From NCBI GenBank assembly GCA_963846315.1, contig CAWJVM010000008.1, positions 248,001 to 312,000 on the forward strand: a stretch of DNA of 64,000 nt, read 5' to 3'. Of this stretch, positions 16,540 to 25,107 are shown one piece after another. The stretch's first letter is position 1. Each line of letters begins with the position of its first letter. The notes under the pieces are model-generated. The model saw only the letters and a program-made list of their open reading frames with translations, ran no database searches and was not told where the DNA came from. The stretch is from RPQJ01 sp963846315 (GTDB lineage Bacteria; Pseudomonadota; Gammaproteobacteria; Steroidobacterales; Steroidobacteraceae). Made by a program: the position numbers and the translations under genes.

Positions 16540-16731
16540 TCACGCCGGCTTGGCGATGTCCTTCACATCGTGCTTGACGTCGCCGTACTTGGCCTGCGCC
16601 TTGCCGAGGTTTTTCTGGATCTTGCCTTTGGCTTCCAGCGTCTCGTTGCCCACCAACGCGCCGGACATCTCCTTGATCTTGCCTTCCGCTTCCTTGACGC
16701 GACCCTTGACCTGGTCCTTGTTGATGCTCAT
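16540..16731 (-). CDS. CsbD-like stress protein 1
   Basis: A 63-residue CsbD-like protein with the family core VKGRVKEAEGKIKEMSGALVGN and TLEAKGKIQKNLGKAQ. I start at ATG 16731, which has an AGGAG ribosome site nine bases upstream; a longer frame to 16806 adds a non-homologous leader. CsbD proteins are induced by general stress in many bacteria, but their biochemical role is unknown. This is one of four CsbD-like genes in the window and is divergent from number two. Confidence 0.9.
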   Translation of the reverse strand: MSINKDQVKGRVKEAEGKIKEMSGALVGNETLEAKGKIQKNLGKAQAKYGDVKHDVKDIAKPA

Positions 16732-17118
16732 GACTCGCTCCTGAAGAAATACGCCGGCAATCGGCCGACACCGCGTACTGGAGGATTCGCGCGCCCAGTA
16801 CCGCAATGGATTGGTACCGTCACCGTACTGCCAACCACAGATGAAGTCTGGGCCAGCGAGCCGTTCACATCTGTACGCTGGACCACCGACACGAAGGACA
16901 CCGGGTTGGTTGCGGATATCGACAGAATCCCGATGGCCGTGCGATCAAAGCGTGGCGTCGCCGTGACCGTATCTGGACGTATTGACGAAATGCGGCTGTC
17001 GGCTCAAGTATCCATGGGCACTCGATGAGAAAAGTCCTCAGGTGTCGGACCTCGCTTTTTCAAATCCCTTAGTGCGACGTGCCGGCCGCTTGCCGGCCTT
17101 CCGATCCAGGAGCAAGTC
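16732..17118. other. 387-bp gap between divergent CsbD genes
   Basis: The only structure seen is an open plus-strand frame ending at TGA 17026-17028, with protein-like composition (TVLPTTDEVWASEPF, VSGRIDEMRLSAQVSMGT) but no good start codon or ribosome site. It may be a remnant of a lost gene. Both CsbD promoters must lie here. Confidence 0.35.
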
Positions 17119-17382
17119 GTGACCGCGTACAAAGACCAGATTCAAGGCCGCATGAAAGAAGTGCAGGGCAAGATCAAGGAAGCCGCCGGCAAGCTCGTTG
17201 GCAACAAGGAGCTTCAGGCCAAAGGCAAGGCTCAGAAGACTCGCGGCAAGGCGCAGGCGAAGTTCGGCGACGTCAAGCAGAAACTGAAGGCCACGAAGAA
17301 GAAGGCTACGAAGAAGAGGGCCACGAAGAAGAAGGTCGCGACCAGAAAAGCCGCGACCAAAAAGGCCGCAAAAAAGAAGTAA
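17119..17382 (+). CDS. CsbD-like protein 2 with histone H1-like basic tail
   Basis: An 87-residue protein from GTG 17119 (ribosome site AGGAG nine bases upstream). Residues 5-50 are a CsbD-like core (IQGRMKEVQGKIKEAAGKLVG, KELQAKGKAQ). Residues 58-87 are an almost pure Lys/Ala/Thr/Arg tail (KATKKKATKKRATKKK type repeats) resembling eukaryotic H1 and bacterial AlgP/HctB-like tails. CsbD-like proteins usually lack such a tail. It should bind nucleic acid or another polyanion, so this variant may couple stress to nucleoid packing. The repeat is also prone to slippage, so length may vary between strains. Confidence 0.88.
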   Translation: MTAYKDQIQGRMKEVQGKIKEAAGKLVGNKELQAKGKAQKTRGKAQAKFGDVKQKLKATKKKATKKRATKKKVATRKAATKKAAKKK

Positions 17383-17505
17383 CGGTGTCTGACGTCGACC
17401 CGTCGTTCTCCGCGGAGAGCGTGGCCGTTTTAGCTGGATGTTTCGGCGTCGGGTGTCCGTCACATCGAGCCGCGGGCGGATACACCGCCCGCGGCCGCTG
17501 CGGCG

Positions 17506-18057
17506 TTACTTCTGCCTGATCTCGAGGTCGTTGCGCACGTTCTTGACGCCGTCAACAGAGCGCGCTAATTCGCCGGCCTTGGTCTTCATGGTCGTCGAGT
17601 CGACGAACCCGGTCAGCTGCACCACACCCTTTTCCGTTCCCACGTTGATCTGGTGGGCCTTGGTGTCCGCATTGTCCGCGAGCTTGGACTTGACCGCGGC
17701 GGTCAGCATGCTGTCATCGTAGTCCTGCCCGGATGTCGCATGCGGCTTGGTGCTGACGAGCAGGTCATTGCGGACCTCCTTGACGCCCGTGACCGAGCGG
17801 GCAACTTTCGTGGCCTGGGCCTTCTGCGTGGCGTTGTCGACGAAGCCGCCGAGCTGGACGACGCCGCGATAGGTCTCGACGTTGATCTGGCCGGCCTTGG
17901 TCACCGGATCGTCGATCAAGGCGATCTTCACCTTGGAGGTGAGTGTGCTGTCGTCGATGACCTCACCCGCCGACTGCTGCGTGCGTGTGGAAGAGCAGGC
18001 GCTGGCTACCGCCAGCACTCCCAGGATTGCGGTAAGTTTCAAGATTCCGGTTTTCAT
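17506..18057 (-). CDS. Lipoprotein with two BON domains (OsmY-like)
   Basis: A 183-residue lipoprotein: signal peptide with lipobox ASAC near residues 18-21, then two BON domains (about 33-100 and 112-180). Each has the pattern of short exported BON repeats (LTSKVKIALIDDP, INVETYRGVVQLGGFVDN; LTAAVKSKLADN, INVGTEKGVVQLTGFVDS). OsmY-type proteins respond to osmotic and envelope stress and bind phospholipid or chaperone outer-membrane proteins. Its position beside dodecin and CsbD genes fits a stress role. Confidence 0.92.
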   Translation of the reverse strand: MKTGILKLTAILGVLAVASACSSTRTQQSAGEVIDDSTLTSKVKIALIDDPVTKAGQINVETYRGVVQLGGFVDNATQKAQATKVARSVTGVKEVRNDLLVSTKPHATSGQDYDDSMLTAAVKSKLADNADTKAHQINVGTEKGVVQLTGFVDSTTMKTKAGELARSVDGVKNVRNDLEIRQK

Positions 18058-18347
18058 TTGAATTTCCTATCGTGTTGCCGATTTCGGCGTCATCCGTACT
18101 GCAGCGCAGGGGAAGAAGCGAACATTGAGCGCTGCCGCGGGCCTGAGACGCGTTGCTGATCCCTGGGTGGCTTGGTGCCTTGAGGGGCGACGGGCCTTCC
18201 CTTCAGCCACAGACTAGCCGTCCGTCTCCGGCTGGTCTGTTTCCTACCGTACAGAGCGGCAGGTCTTCGACGTCAGGCCGCAGCGATGGCTGCCGCACGT
18301 GCACTACGTAGATTCAATCCGGCGACCCCTCGGGCATACTTTGCGGC

Positions 18348-18911
18348 ATGCCCTTGATCAATGCCCTTCGCCGGTCGGCCGCCGCAGGCGCTTGCGGACT
18401 ACTGCTCCTGACGACGCCTGCAGTAGCCACGTCGGCCGGTACTCCTGCGCCCGTCGCGGTCGGGCGCCAATTGCCGGACGTGGTCATGGCCGGCCTGAAC
18501 GGTCCGCAGCGATCGCTTGCCAGCTACCGCGGCCGTCCACTGATCATCAATGTGTGGGCCAGTTGGTGCGGACCGTGTCGCGCCGAAGCGGCTTCGCTCG
18601 AACGGCTGGCGGCAAGTCAGGTCGGCCGTCGGTACGTCGTGATCGGCATTTCGACTGACGACTACCGGGATGCGGCGTTGAAGTGGCTCAGGCACTCGAA
18701 CGCCAAGCTCAGTCACTACATCGATTCCGGGCCTCTTTGGACGCTGGAGCACATGCTCGGTGCCTCGGCCATCCCAGTCACGGTGCTCGTCGACGCAGGC
18801 GGCCGCGTCGTCGCGAGGTATCCGGGCGCCCGGCAATGGGACAGCGCCGAATCGATCCGGATGATCGAGAGCGCGTTCGCCGGTGCCGGTCGTTCGACGC
18901 CAGCACGCTAG
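18348..18911 (+). CDS. Exported TlpA/ResA-like thioredoxin
   Basis: A 187-residue thioredoxin-fold protein. An N-terminal hydrophobic segment (10-30) exports it. The active site is WCGPC with Cys74 and Cys77, and the cis-proline loop is AIPVTV. The sequence LIINVWASWCGPCRAEAASL is typical of TlpA/ResA proteins, which reduce periplasmic disulfides, for example during cytochrome c maturation. It ends 18 bp before the CNNM-type gene on the same strand and may be cotranscribed. A 290-bp gap upstream (18058-18347) shows nothing else. Confidence 0.9.
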   Translation: MPLINALRRSAAAGACGLLLLTTPAVATSAGTPAPVAVGRQLPDVVMAGLNGPQRSLASYRGRPLIINVWASWCGPCRAEAASLERLAASQVGRRYVVIGISTDDYRDAALKWLRHSNAKLSHYIDSGPLWTLEHMLGASAIPVTVLVDAGGRVVARYPGARQWDSAESIRMIESAFAGAGRSTPAR

Positions 18912-18929
18912 GGGTACTATGTCGGCCCA

Positions 18930-20252
18930 ATGCCGATCGACAACCTGTTGCTGATCTCGGCCGGTCTGCTGCTCGTCCTGCTGAACGGGTTTTTCGTCGC
19001 GGCCGAGTTCGCGATCGTCAAGCTGCGGCGTACCCAGGCCGAAGAACTCGCCAAGACCCATGGCCTGCGTGGTCGCGTGCTGCGAACGGTACGCACCCAC
19101 CTGGATGCCTATCTCTCCGCTTGCCAGCTTGGCATCACGCTGGCTTCCCTCGGCCTGGGCTGGATCGGTGAGCCTGCCTTTGCCCGGCTCCTCGAACCGG
19201 CACTGGCGTATGCCGGGATCAGCGACCCGAAGGTCGTTCACAGCATCTCGTTCGCCTTTGCGTTTGCGCTGATCTCGTTCCTGCACATCGTCGTCGGTGA
19301 ACTTGCGCCGAAGTCGCTGGCAATCCGTCGCGCCGAGACGGTGTCCCTCAACACGGCGCTGCCTTTGTACGTCTTCTATTGGGTGATGTACCCGTTCATC
19401 CACGTGCTGAACGGAGCCGCCAACGTCCTCCTGCGCGGGCTGGGTGTCGAACTGGCTACGGAGGGCGATGAGGCGCATTCGGTCGACGAATTGCGCACCG
19501 TGCTGCGCGCGAGCCATCGCCACGGCGAGCTGGGCGCGATCGAGACGCAGATTCTGACGCGCGGGCTCGATCTCGGCGACCTGGTCGTCGGCGACGTGAT
19601 GCGTCCTCTCGCGGAGCTGGTCTGGATCGGGCTCGACGCGTCGATCGAGGAAGTGCTTACCGAAGTCCGCGCCTCGCGCTATACCCGCTACCCTGTTCGC
19701 GATCCGCAGACGCAGCGGTTCGTCGGCCTGTTGCACATCAAGGAGCTGTTGACCCGGTCCGAGCGCCTGCGGGACATCCGCGACCTGCACCCGTACCTGC
19801 GCACGCTGCCCCATGTCGATGAGCACCAGCAGCTGGAGTCGGCGCTAGCCGCGTTCCGGCGCGGCGATCCGCACTTCGCCATCGTCACCGACCCGCTTGG
19901 CACGGAAATCGGTTTCCTCACGTTCGAGCACGTCGTCGAGGCGCTGTTCGGGCCGGTGCAGGACGAATTCTCGAAGTCGAGCCTCGTCTGGCAGCGTGCG
20001 GACGATGGCCGCCTGACCGGCGCGGGCAGCCTGTCGCTGCTGAGCCTGGAGGAGGCGCTCGGCGTCCTGGTGCCGGAGGTGGATGCCAACAGTGTCGGCG
20101 GCCTGCTCACCGAGACGCTCGGGCGCATCCCCGTTGCCGGCGAGCGGATCGCATTCCCCGACTTCGAGATCGAAGTGCTGTCCATGGACGGACCGCGCAT
20201 CGACACGGTGCGGGTTTCGCCTCCTGCATCCGTCAACTACGGCGCAAGCTGA
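18930..20252 (+). CDS. CNNM/CorC-HlyC family membrane protein (hemolysin family)
   Basis: A 440-residue protein. Residues 1-200 form the DUF21/CNNM membrane domain (FFVAAEFAIVKLRRTQAEEL, HIVVGELAPKSLAIRRAE are diagnostic). A paired CBS module occupies about 210-335 (MRPLAELVWIGLDASIEEVL, YPVRDPQTQRFVGLLHIKEL). The C-terminal CorC_HlyC domain is about 350-430. These proteins take part in Mg2+/Co2+ efflux or its control; the hemolysin name is historical. The 3' end overlaps the convergent transporter gene by 20 bp. Confidence 0.93.
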   Translation: MPIDNLLLISAGLLLVLLNGFFVAAEFAIVKLRRTQAEELAKTHGLRGRVLRTVRTHLDAYLSACQLGITLASLGLGWIGEPAFARLLEPALAYAGISDPKVVHSISFAFAFALISFLHIVVGELAPKSLAIRRAETVSLNTALPLYVFYWVMYPFIHVLNGAANVLLRGLGVELATEGDEAHSVDELRTVLRASHRHGELGAIETQILTRGLDLGDLVVGDVMRPLAELVWIGLDASIEEVLTEVRASRYTRYPVRDPQTQRFVGLLHIKELLTRSERLRDIRDLHPYLRTLPHVDEHQQLESALAAFRRGDPHFAIVTDPLGTEIGFLTFEHVVEALFGPVQDEFSKSSLVWQRADDGRLTGAGSLSLLSLEEALGVLVPEVDANSVGGLLTETLGRIPVAGERIAFPDFEIEVLSMDGPRIDTVRVSPPASVNYGAS

Positions 20253-21531
20253 CGGCTGCCAGGACTGACTGCTGACGCGCCAGCGACCAGCCCGTCAACG
20301 CCCACACCAGGGCCAGCACCGCACCAGCCACGGCCACCACGGCCGGATTCGTGGCGATGACATCGATGCCTGTTTTCACCCAGCCGCTGACCGCGTCTGC
20401 GCCACGATAGACCGCGGTGTCGATGACGTTCTTGGCCTTGTACTTGGCCTCGGGCGAAACCACGGTGAACAGCATCTCGCGGCCCGGTCGCGCCAGCGCG
20501 TACTCGCCGGCGCGGCGCGCGACCATCACGACTGCAAACACCGCGAACGTCGGCGCCAGCGCGAGCCACAGGAAGCCCAGGGTCATGATCACCGGTGTCG
20601 CCGTCAGCAGCACGACGATGCCGAGCCGCTGCACGATGCGTCCGGTCAGGAACAGCTGGGTGAGCAGGGTCAGGCTCTGCACGACGAAGTCGAGCATGCC
20701 GAACACACGCGTCTGGTCGGTGCGGTTCGGGAAATGCAGCTCGACCAGCCGCGCCTGTTCGAAATAGAGAAAGGTCGAGACACTCGCCAGCAGCACGACG
20801 AACGCAGCGATTCCCAACAGGTAACGCGAACGCAGCACCGTGCCGATGCCGGCGAACGGGTTGCCGCCGAGCGGCTCGCGGCGTGCAGCCTGTTCACCCG
20901 CGCGCAGCGGCCGGCGATCGCGCCAGACCTGCAGCGCGCCTGCTGCCACCGTCGAACCCAGCAGCAGCGCCGTGCTCAGCACCATCAGCCCCGGCAAGCC
21001 AAGTGAGCCCACCAGCAGCACGCCCAGCAGTGGTCCGACCAGGCCGCCCGCGCTCGCGCCCGCCGCCATCACCGCGAACAGCCGCTTGGCCTGCACCACC
21101 GGGAACAGGTCGGCCAGCACGCTCCACGCCACCGAGATCGCCAGCAGGTTGAACACGGACAGCCAGATGTAGAAGGCGCGCGCGATCCAGGGGTTGTCGG
21201 GCTGCGCCGCGATTGCTGCCGCGAAACCCAGCAGGTTCAGCGCGAAGAAGCCAAAGGTCCACGGCAGGATCCGGCGACGCGGCGCGCGCGCGGCAATCCA
21301 GCCGAACGCCGGGATCGCCGCGAGCGTGGCGACGAAGGTGCCGGTGAACAACCACTGCAGGTTTTTCACGCCGCCGGCGATGCCCATCGTTTCGCGCACC
21401 GGCCGCAGCAGGAAATAGCCGGCGAACAGCAGGAAGAACATCAGCACGCCCGCCGCCACCGCCGGCGCTTCGTCGGGCTCGACCCCGAACAGACGCGACA
21501 GGAGTTGGACCGCCGGCCCCGGCCCCGCCAT
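20233..21531 (-). CDS. MFS-type transporter related to the NTT/Npt ATP-ADP translocase group
   Basis: A 432-residue, about 12-helix transporter. Sequences such as FFLLFAGYFLLRPVRETMG, GGVKNLQWLFTGTFVATL and the long soluble-free layout resemble the bacterial NTP/NTP-exchange-like group of the MFS and not sugar or drug MFS proteins. In free-living bacteria their substrate is unknown. Its ATG overlaps the stop codon of the aldo/keto reductase gene (TGATG), so translation is coupled and the two proteins may serve one small-molecule pathway. Confidence 0.8.
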   Translation of the reverse strand: MAGPGPAVQLLSRLFGVEPDEAPAVAAGVLMFFLLFAGYFLLRPVRETMGIAGGVKNLQWLFTGTFVATLAAIPAFGWIAARAPRRRILPWTFGFFALNLLGFAAAIAAQPDNPWIARAFYIWLSVFNLLAISVAWSVLADLFPVVQAKRLFAVMAAGASAGGLVGPLLGVLLVGSLGLPGLMVLSTALLLGSTVAAGALQVWRDRRPLRAGEQAARREPLGGNPFAGIGTVLRSRYLLGIAAFVVLLASVSTFLYFEQARLVELHFPNRTDQTRVFGMLDFVVQSLTLLTQLFLTGRIVQRLGIVVLLTATPVIMTLGFLWLALAPTFAVFAVVMVARRAGEYALARPGREMLFTVVSPEAKYKAKNVIDTAVYRGADAVSGWVKTGIDVIATNPAVVAVAGAVLALVWALTGWSLARQQSVLAAVSLRRS

Positions 21532-22445
21532 CAGGCAAACATCGCCACGAGTTCAGCGCGTTCGGCAGAGCTCAGGTCACGGCCCAGGCCTGCCTTGAGG
21601 TTGTCGCTCTGGCGGTCGGGTTTGCCGGTGGCCGGAATCACGACGGTCACCGCCGGATGGCTGAGCACGAACTTCAGGAACATCTGTGCCCAGGACGTGA
21701 CGCCGGCCTCGGTGGCCCATCCTGGCAGCGCCTTATCGGCCACGCGTGCGAACAGGCGCCCGTCGTCAAACGCGCGGTTGATCATGACTGCCACACCTTT
21801 GTCCTTGGCCAGTGGCAGCAGGCGCTTGTCGGCATTGGTCGTGCTGACCGAATAGTTGATCTGGATGAAGTCGAGCTTCTGCGCGGCCACGATGTCCGCG
21901 AGCTCGTCGTGTTTCGTGTCGACGTAATGCGTCAGACCGACATATTTCGTCTTGCCCTGGGCCTTGAGTTCGCGCGCATAGGCCAGCTGGGTCTTCCAGT
22001 CACGCAGGTTGTGCACGGCCAGCAGTTCGACCTTGTCGGTGCGCAGCCGCTTGAGTGACTGCCCGAACTGCGCCTCGCCGGCGGCGCGGTTGTCGGCCGC
22101 CAGCTTCGTGGCCAGCCAGATCTTGTCGCGCACGCCGAGCTCGGCCATCAGGTCGCCCAGCACGTCCTCGGCATTGCTGTAGTTGGGCGAGGTGTCGATG
22201 ACACTGGCGCCGCCCGCCACGAAGCGCCGCAACACTTCTTTCAGCGGCTCGCGGCCTGCGGAATCCACCTCGAAGCTGCCCGACGTGCCCATGCCGATCA
22301 CTGGGATCAGCTCGCCTGTGGCAGGAATGGCGCGCTTCCTCAGGCTGGCGGTGGTAGGCGTGACCGCGAAAGCGGGGAGGGATTGCAGTGCGGCGACCGT
22401 GGCGGCGAGCCCGGCGCCGGAAAGGAAAGAGCGGCGACTGGTCAT
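21531..22445 (-). CDS. Exported aldo/keto reductase (Tat-type leader)
   Basis: A 304-residue protein when started at ATG 22445. The leader TSRRSFLSGAGLAATVAAL carries a twin-arginine-like motif; an upstream extension to 22523 would bury it. The catalytic tetrad of aldo/keto reductases can be seen: Asp and Tyr in VIDTSPNYSNAEDVLG, Lys in IWLATKLA and His in LLAVHNLRDW. Aldo/keto reductases use NADPH and are usually cytoplasmic, so a Tat leader is notable, although a family of Tat-exported members is known. Coupled to the downstream transporter gene. Confidence 0.88.
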   Translation of the reverse strand: MTSRRSFLSGAGLAATVAALQSLPAFAVTPTTASLRKRAIPATGELIPVIGMGTSGSFEVDSAGREPLKEVLRRFVAGGASVIDTSPNYSNAEDVLGDLMAELGVRDKIWLATKLAADNRAAGEAQFGQSLKRLRTDKVELLAVHNLRDWKTQLAYARELKAQGKTKYVGLTHYVDTKHDELADIVAAQKLDFIQINYSVSTTNADKRLLPLAKDKGVAVMINRAFDDGRLFARVADKALPGWATEAGVTSWAQMFLKFVLSHPAVTVVIPATGKPDRQSDNLKAGLGRDLSSAERAELVAMFA

Positions 22446-22537
22446 GGCGGTACCTCGCAGGCAGGATATGACGAGCGATGATGCTTGATCCTCGGCCAAA
22501 ATTTCGTTCGCCGCCACCCCCACGCGGAACCCACACG

Positions 22538-23242
22538 ATGCCCATCGACTACGATCCGATTGCCCCGCTGGGCAGGTTCGATGCGCTGCGGGAGCTGCGG
22601 CTGCCCATTGACTTGCTGCGTTGGGCGCCGTCGTGGCTGACGCTGAAATCCCAGCGCGCCACGCAGCCGCGTACCACGATCCTGCTCCCTGGTTTCGGAG
22701 CCGGGCCTCGATCGATGCGGGTCATGGAATCGTTCCTGCGTCGTCGCGGCCATCGCGCCAGTGATTGGGGCCTCGGCACGAACACAGGCGACGCGAAACG
22801 ATTGCGGGGAAAACTGCGGCGCGTCGTCGATGAAGCGGTCGCGAAACACGGCGAACCCGTGGTGCTCGTGGGCTGGAGCCTGGGTGGTTACATCGCCCGC
22901 GAGTACGCCCGCGAGCATCCGGACGGGGTGCGCAAGATCGTCACGCTCGGCAGCCCGGTGATCGGCGGTCCTCGCTACACCGCCACGGCCGAGTGGTACC
23001 GGAAACAGGGTCACGACCTCGATCAGATGGAACAGGCCGTCAAGGACCGCTATGCGAATCCGTTGCGCGTGCCCGTGACCGCGATCTACTCCAGGCGCGA
23101 CGGTATCGTGGCGTGGCAGGCCTGCATCGACCAGTGGTCGCCGAACGTCCGCCACCTCGAGGTCAGCGAGACACACGTCGGCCTGGGCTTCGCGCCACGC
23201 GTCCTGGCGCTCATCGCGGACGAGGTCGAGCGGGACGGATAG
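22538..23242 (+). CDS. Alpha/beta hydrolase
   Basis: A 234-residue alpha/beta hydrolase. The nucleophile elbow is GWSLGG with Ser114; Asp188 (SRRDGI) and His213 (ETHVGLG) complete a plausible triad. The oxyanion region is LLPGFGAGP. I start at ATG 22538, just before MPIDYDPIAP; the frame extends to 22478 without homology-like sequence. It is divergent from the aldo/keto reductase gene, sharing a 92-bp promoter gap. The substrate is unknown; acyl-ester or lactone hydrolysis is likely. Confidence 0.87.
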   Translation: MPIDYDPIAPLGRFDALRELRLPIDLLRWAPSWLTLKSQRATQPRTTILLPGFGAGPRSMRVMESFLRRRGHRASDWGLGTNTGDAKRLRGKLRRVVDEAVAKHGEPVVLVGWSLGGYIAREYAREHPDGVRKIVTLGSPVIGGPRYTATAEWYRKQGHDLDQMEQAVKDRYANPLRVPVTAIYSRRDGIVAWQACIDQWSPNVRHLEVSETHVGLGFAPRVLALIADEVERDG

Positions 23243-23322
23243 TGAAGGCGGTTTCGCCGCTCGCCGACTTCAGCTTCGACTACCCGGACCTGTTGTTCAA
23301 GCCGGTGCGCTAGCGTCCCCGG

Positions 23323-24675
23323 TTACTTGGTGCCCAGGCGCCGCAACGCGTCAGGCTGGAAGTCCCCCAAGGCGGCCTTCTGGCCAAACGCCCACGGCGT
23401 CTTGATCTCGTTGTCGACGCCGGCCAGCAGGTAGCTGCCATTGCTGAGGTCGTGCCAGATGTTGGCCCGGTACCACGGCACCTTGGCGTCGTAGAACTGC
23501 AGCAGCGGGTGGAGGCTCACGCGCCACAGCTGCTTGCGCGTGTCGTAGGCATCTTCGTGCAGCACGGTCCAGCTGTCCTCGTCGAGGTAGAACACGCGCT
23601 TGCCGTAGATGTGCTTGCTGGTCGGCTTCAGGGTCGCTTCCACCTCCCACACCCGGTGCAGCTCGTAACGCATCAGGTCGGGGTTCGGCGTGTTCTTGCG
23701 GATGACGTCTTCCTTGTACTTCAGCTTCTTGTCCGACAGCTTGTAGGAGTTGTACGGGACGTAAATCTCCTTCTTGCCGACGAGCTTCCAGTCATAGCGG
23801 TCGGGCGCGCCGTTGAACGCGTCGAACTGGTCTGTCGTGCGCAGGCCCTCGGTGCCGTCGTTGATGTTGTCGTAGGACAGGTCGGGCGCGCGGCGCACGC
23901 GGCGCTGGCCGGAGTTGTAGATCCACGCGGAGCGGGCTTCCTTGACCTGGTCGATCGGCTCGTGGACCAGGAACACGGTGCCTTCCAGCGTCGCGGGCGC
24001 AAGGAAGCGCGACATGAATACGCCGAGCAGGTTGTCCTTCGGCTGGTCCAGGTTGCGGAAGAACACGCGTCGTTCTTCGGTTGCGATCTTGTAGAAGTCG
24101 CCGTTGGCACGCACCGGGAAGGCGTTGAACTGACGCACGACGCCGCCGCCGAGGTAGCGCGGCACGTGGTTCCAGATCGCCTCGAGGCCGTTCTTCGGGA
24201 TCGGGAAGGGCGCGTACGAGAAGCCCCCGGTGAAGCCGAAGCCCTGCAGGTCGATCTTGGTGGACATCGACTTGATGACGTCGTACGCCTCCTGCGGCAG
24301 GCAGGCCGTGCGGCGCGTCTGGTAGACGTTCATCTTGAAGTTGTCGTACTTGTTCAGCATCGCCAGCGCGCCGGGCGCCAGCTTGTCCTTGTATTGCGCG
24401 GCATTGGCCTTGGTGATGGTGAACAGCACCTTGTCGCTCGCGAACGGGTCGGTGTAACCCTGCGCCGCGGTCCAGCCCGCCGGGGGTGAACACAGCCCGC
24501 CGGTCCAGGCCGGGATGGTGCCTTCCTTGTTGCCGGCCTTCTCGGCACCCATCGGCGTGAGGTCGGTGCCCAGGCGCGCAGCCTCGGCTTCGGTCAGCTT
24601 CGCGGATGCGGGTGCTGCAATCCCGAGCAGGGACGCCGCCAATGCGGAAGTGATGATCTTGGCCAGGGTCTTCAT
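23323..24675 (-). CDS. DUF1329 family exported protein
   Basis: A 450-residue protein with a signal peptide (1-26, ending PASA) and the DUF1329 layout throughout: LGTDLTPMGAEKAGNKEGTI near the N-terminus, VFLVHEPIDQVKEARSAWIY in the middle and the YFLDEDSWTVLHEDAYD-type motif near 370 (YLDEDSWTVLHEDAYDTR). DUF1329 proteins resemble LolA/LolB-like lipoprotein-sorting folds and are often found with RND or DUF1302 genes in steroid- or hydrocarbon-using bacteria. Neither partner is here. It is convergent with the alpha/beta hydrolase gene. Confidence 0.93.
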   Translation of the reverse strand: MKTLAKIITSALAASLLGIAAPASAKLTEAEAARLGTDLTPMGAEKAGNKEGTIPAWTGGLCSPPAGWTAAQGYTDPFASDKVLFTITKANAAQYKDKLAPGALAMLNKYDNFKMNVYQTRRTACLPQEAYDVIKSMSTKIDLQGFGFTGGFSYAPFPIPKNGLEAIWNHVPRYLGGGVVRQFNAFPVRANGDFYKIATEERRVFFRNLDQPKDNLLGVFMSRFLAPATLEGTVFLVHEPIDQVKEARSAWIYNSGQRRVRRAPDLSYDNINDGTEGLRTTDQFDAFNGAPDRYDWKLVGKKEIYVPYNSYKLSDKKLKYKEDVIRKNTPNPDLMRYELHRVWEVEATLKPTSKHIYGKRVFYLDEDSWTVLHEDAYDTRKQLWRVSLHPLLQFYDAKVPWYRANIWHDLSNGSYLLAGVDNEIKTPWAFGQKAALGDFQPDALRRLGTK

Positions 24676-24842
24676 GGATGTTTCTCCCGAAACAGCGGCG
24701 ATCCTGCAGCAGGCTAGTCCCCGTACCCATGAGCGGCACTCGTGAGTATCCGTATTGCTACTGCCAACTTCCGTAGTCGCGCCAGACGGGTTCGGGACGG
24801 ACTAAGATGATCCTGGTCTGCACCTGCGACAAGGAGATCACG

Positions 24843-25067
24843 ATGCACGAGAAGACCCCTCCCGCCACGGGAGCGCCGCCGGCCCCGGCGCCTGCCGACA
24901 GCGCCTACACGCAGTGGTACGAAGTGAAGAAGGGCGACACGCTCTGGAAGATCGCCAAGGAAGTGTATGGCGACGGCAGCCTGTACCCCGATATCTTCAA
25001 GGCCAACCAGGACACGCTCAGCGACCCCGACAAGATCCAGGTCGGGCAGAAGCTGCGCATCCCCTGA
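24843..25067 (+). CDS. Small LysM-domain protein
   Basis: A 74-residue protein that is nearly all LysM: YEVKKGDTLWKIAKEVYGD and LSDPDKIQVGQKLRIP, preceded by a Pro/Ala-rich linker. Without a signal peptide it is probably cytoplasmic, like the LysM part of YgaU/Kbp potassium-binding proteins, but it lacks their BON domain. ATG 24843 has a strong AAGGAG ribosome site; the longer frame from 24807 does not. It lies 40 bp ahead of the lipoprotein gene and is probably cotranscribed. Confidence 0.88.
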   Translation: MHEKTPPATGAPPAPAPADSAYTQWYEVKKGDTLWKIAKEVYGDGSLYPDIFKANQDTLSDPDKIQVGQKLRIP

Positions 25068-25107
25068 TCGAGACTGACATCACCGCATAACCCAGGAGTC
25101 ACCACCG

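Noticed and set aside
17281..17382. Lys/Ala codon repeat considered as a tandem DNA repeat
   Set aside because: It is the coding sequence of the basic tail of the CsbD-like protein, so it is described there.
18399..19826. A 475-codon minus-strand frame across the TlpA-like and CNNM genes
   Set aside because: Spans two well-supported plus-strand genes and has no recognisable domain.
23242..23313. A 23-codon plus-strand ORF (GTG start overlapping the hydrolase stop; ends FKPVR)
   Set aside because: Too short, without a ribosome site or a match; perhaps the remnant of a lost gene.
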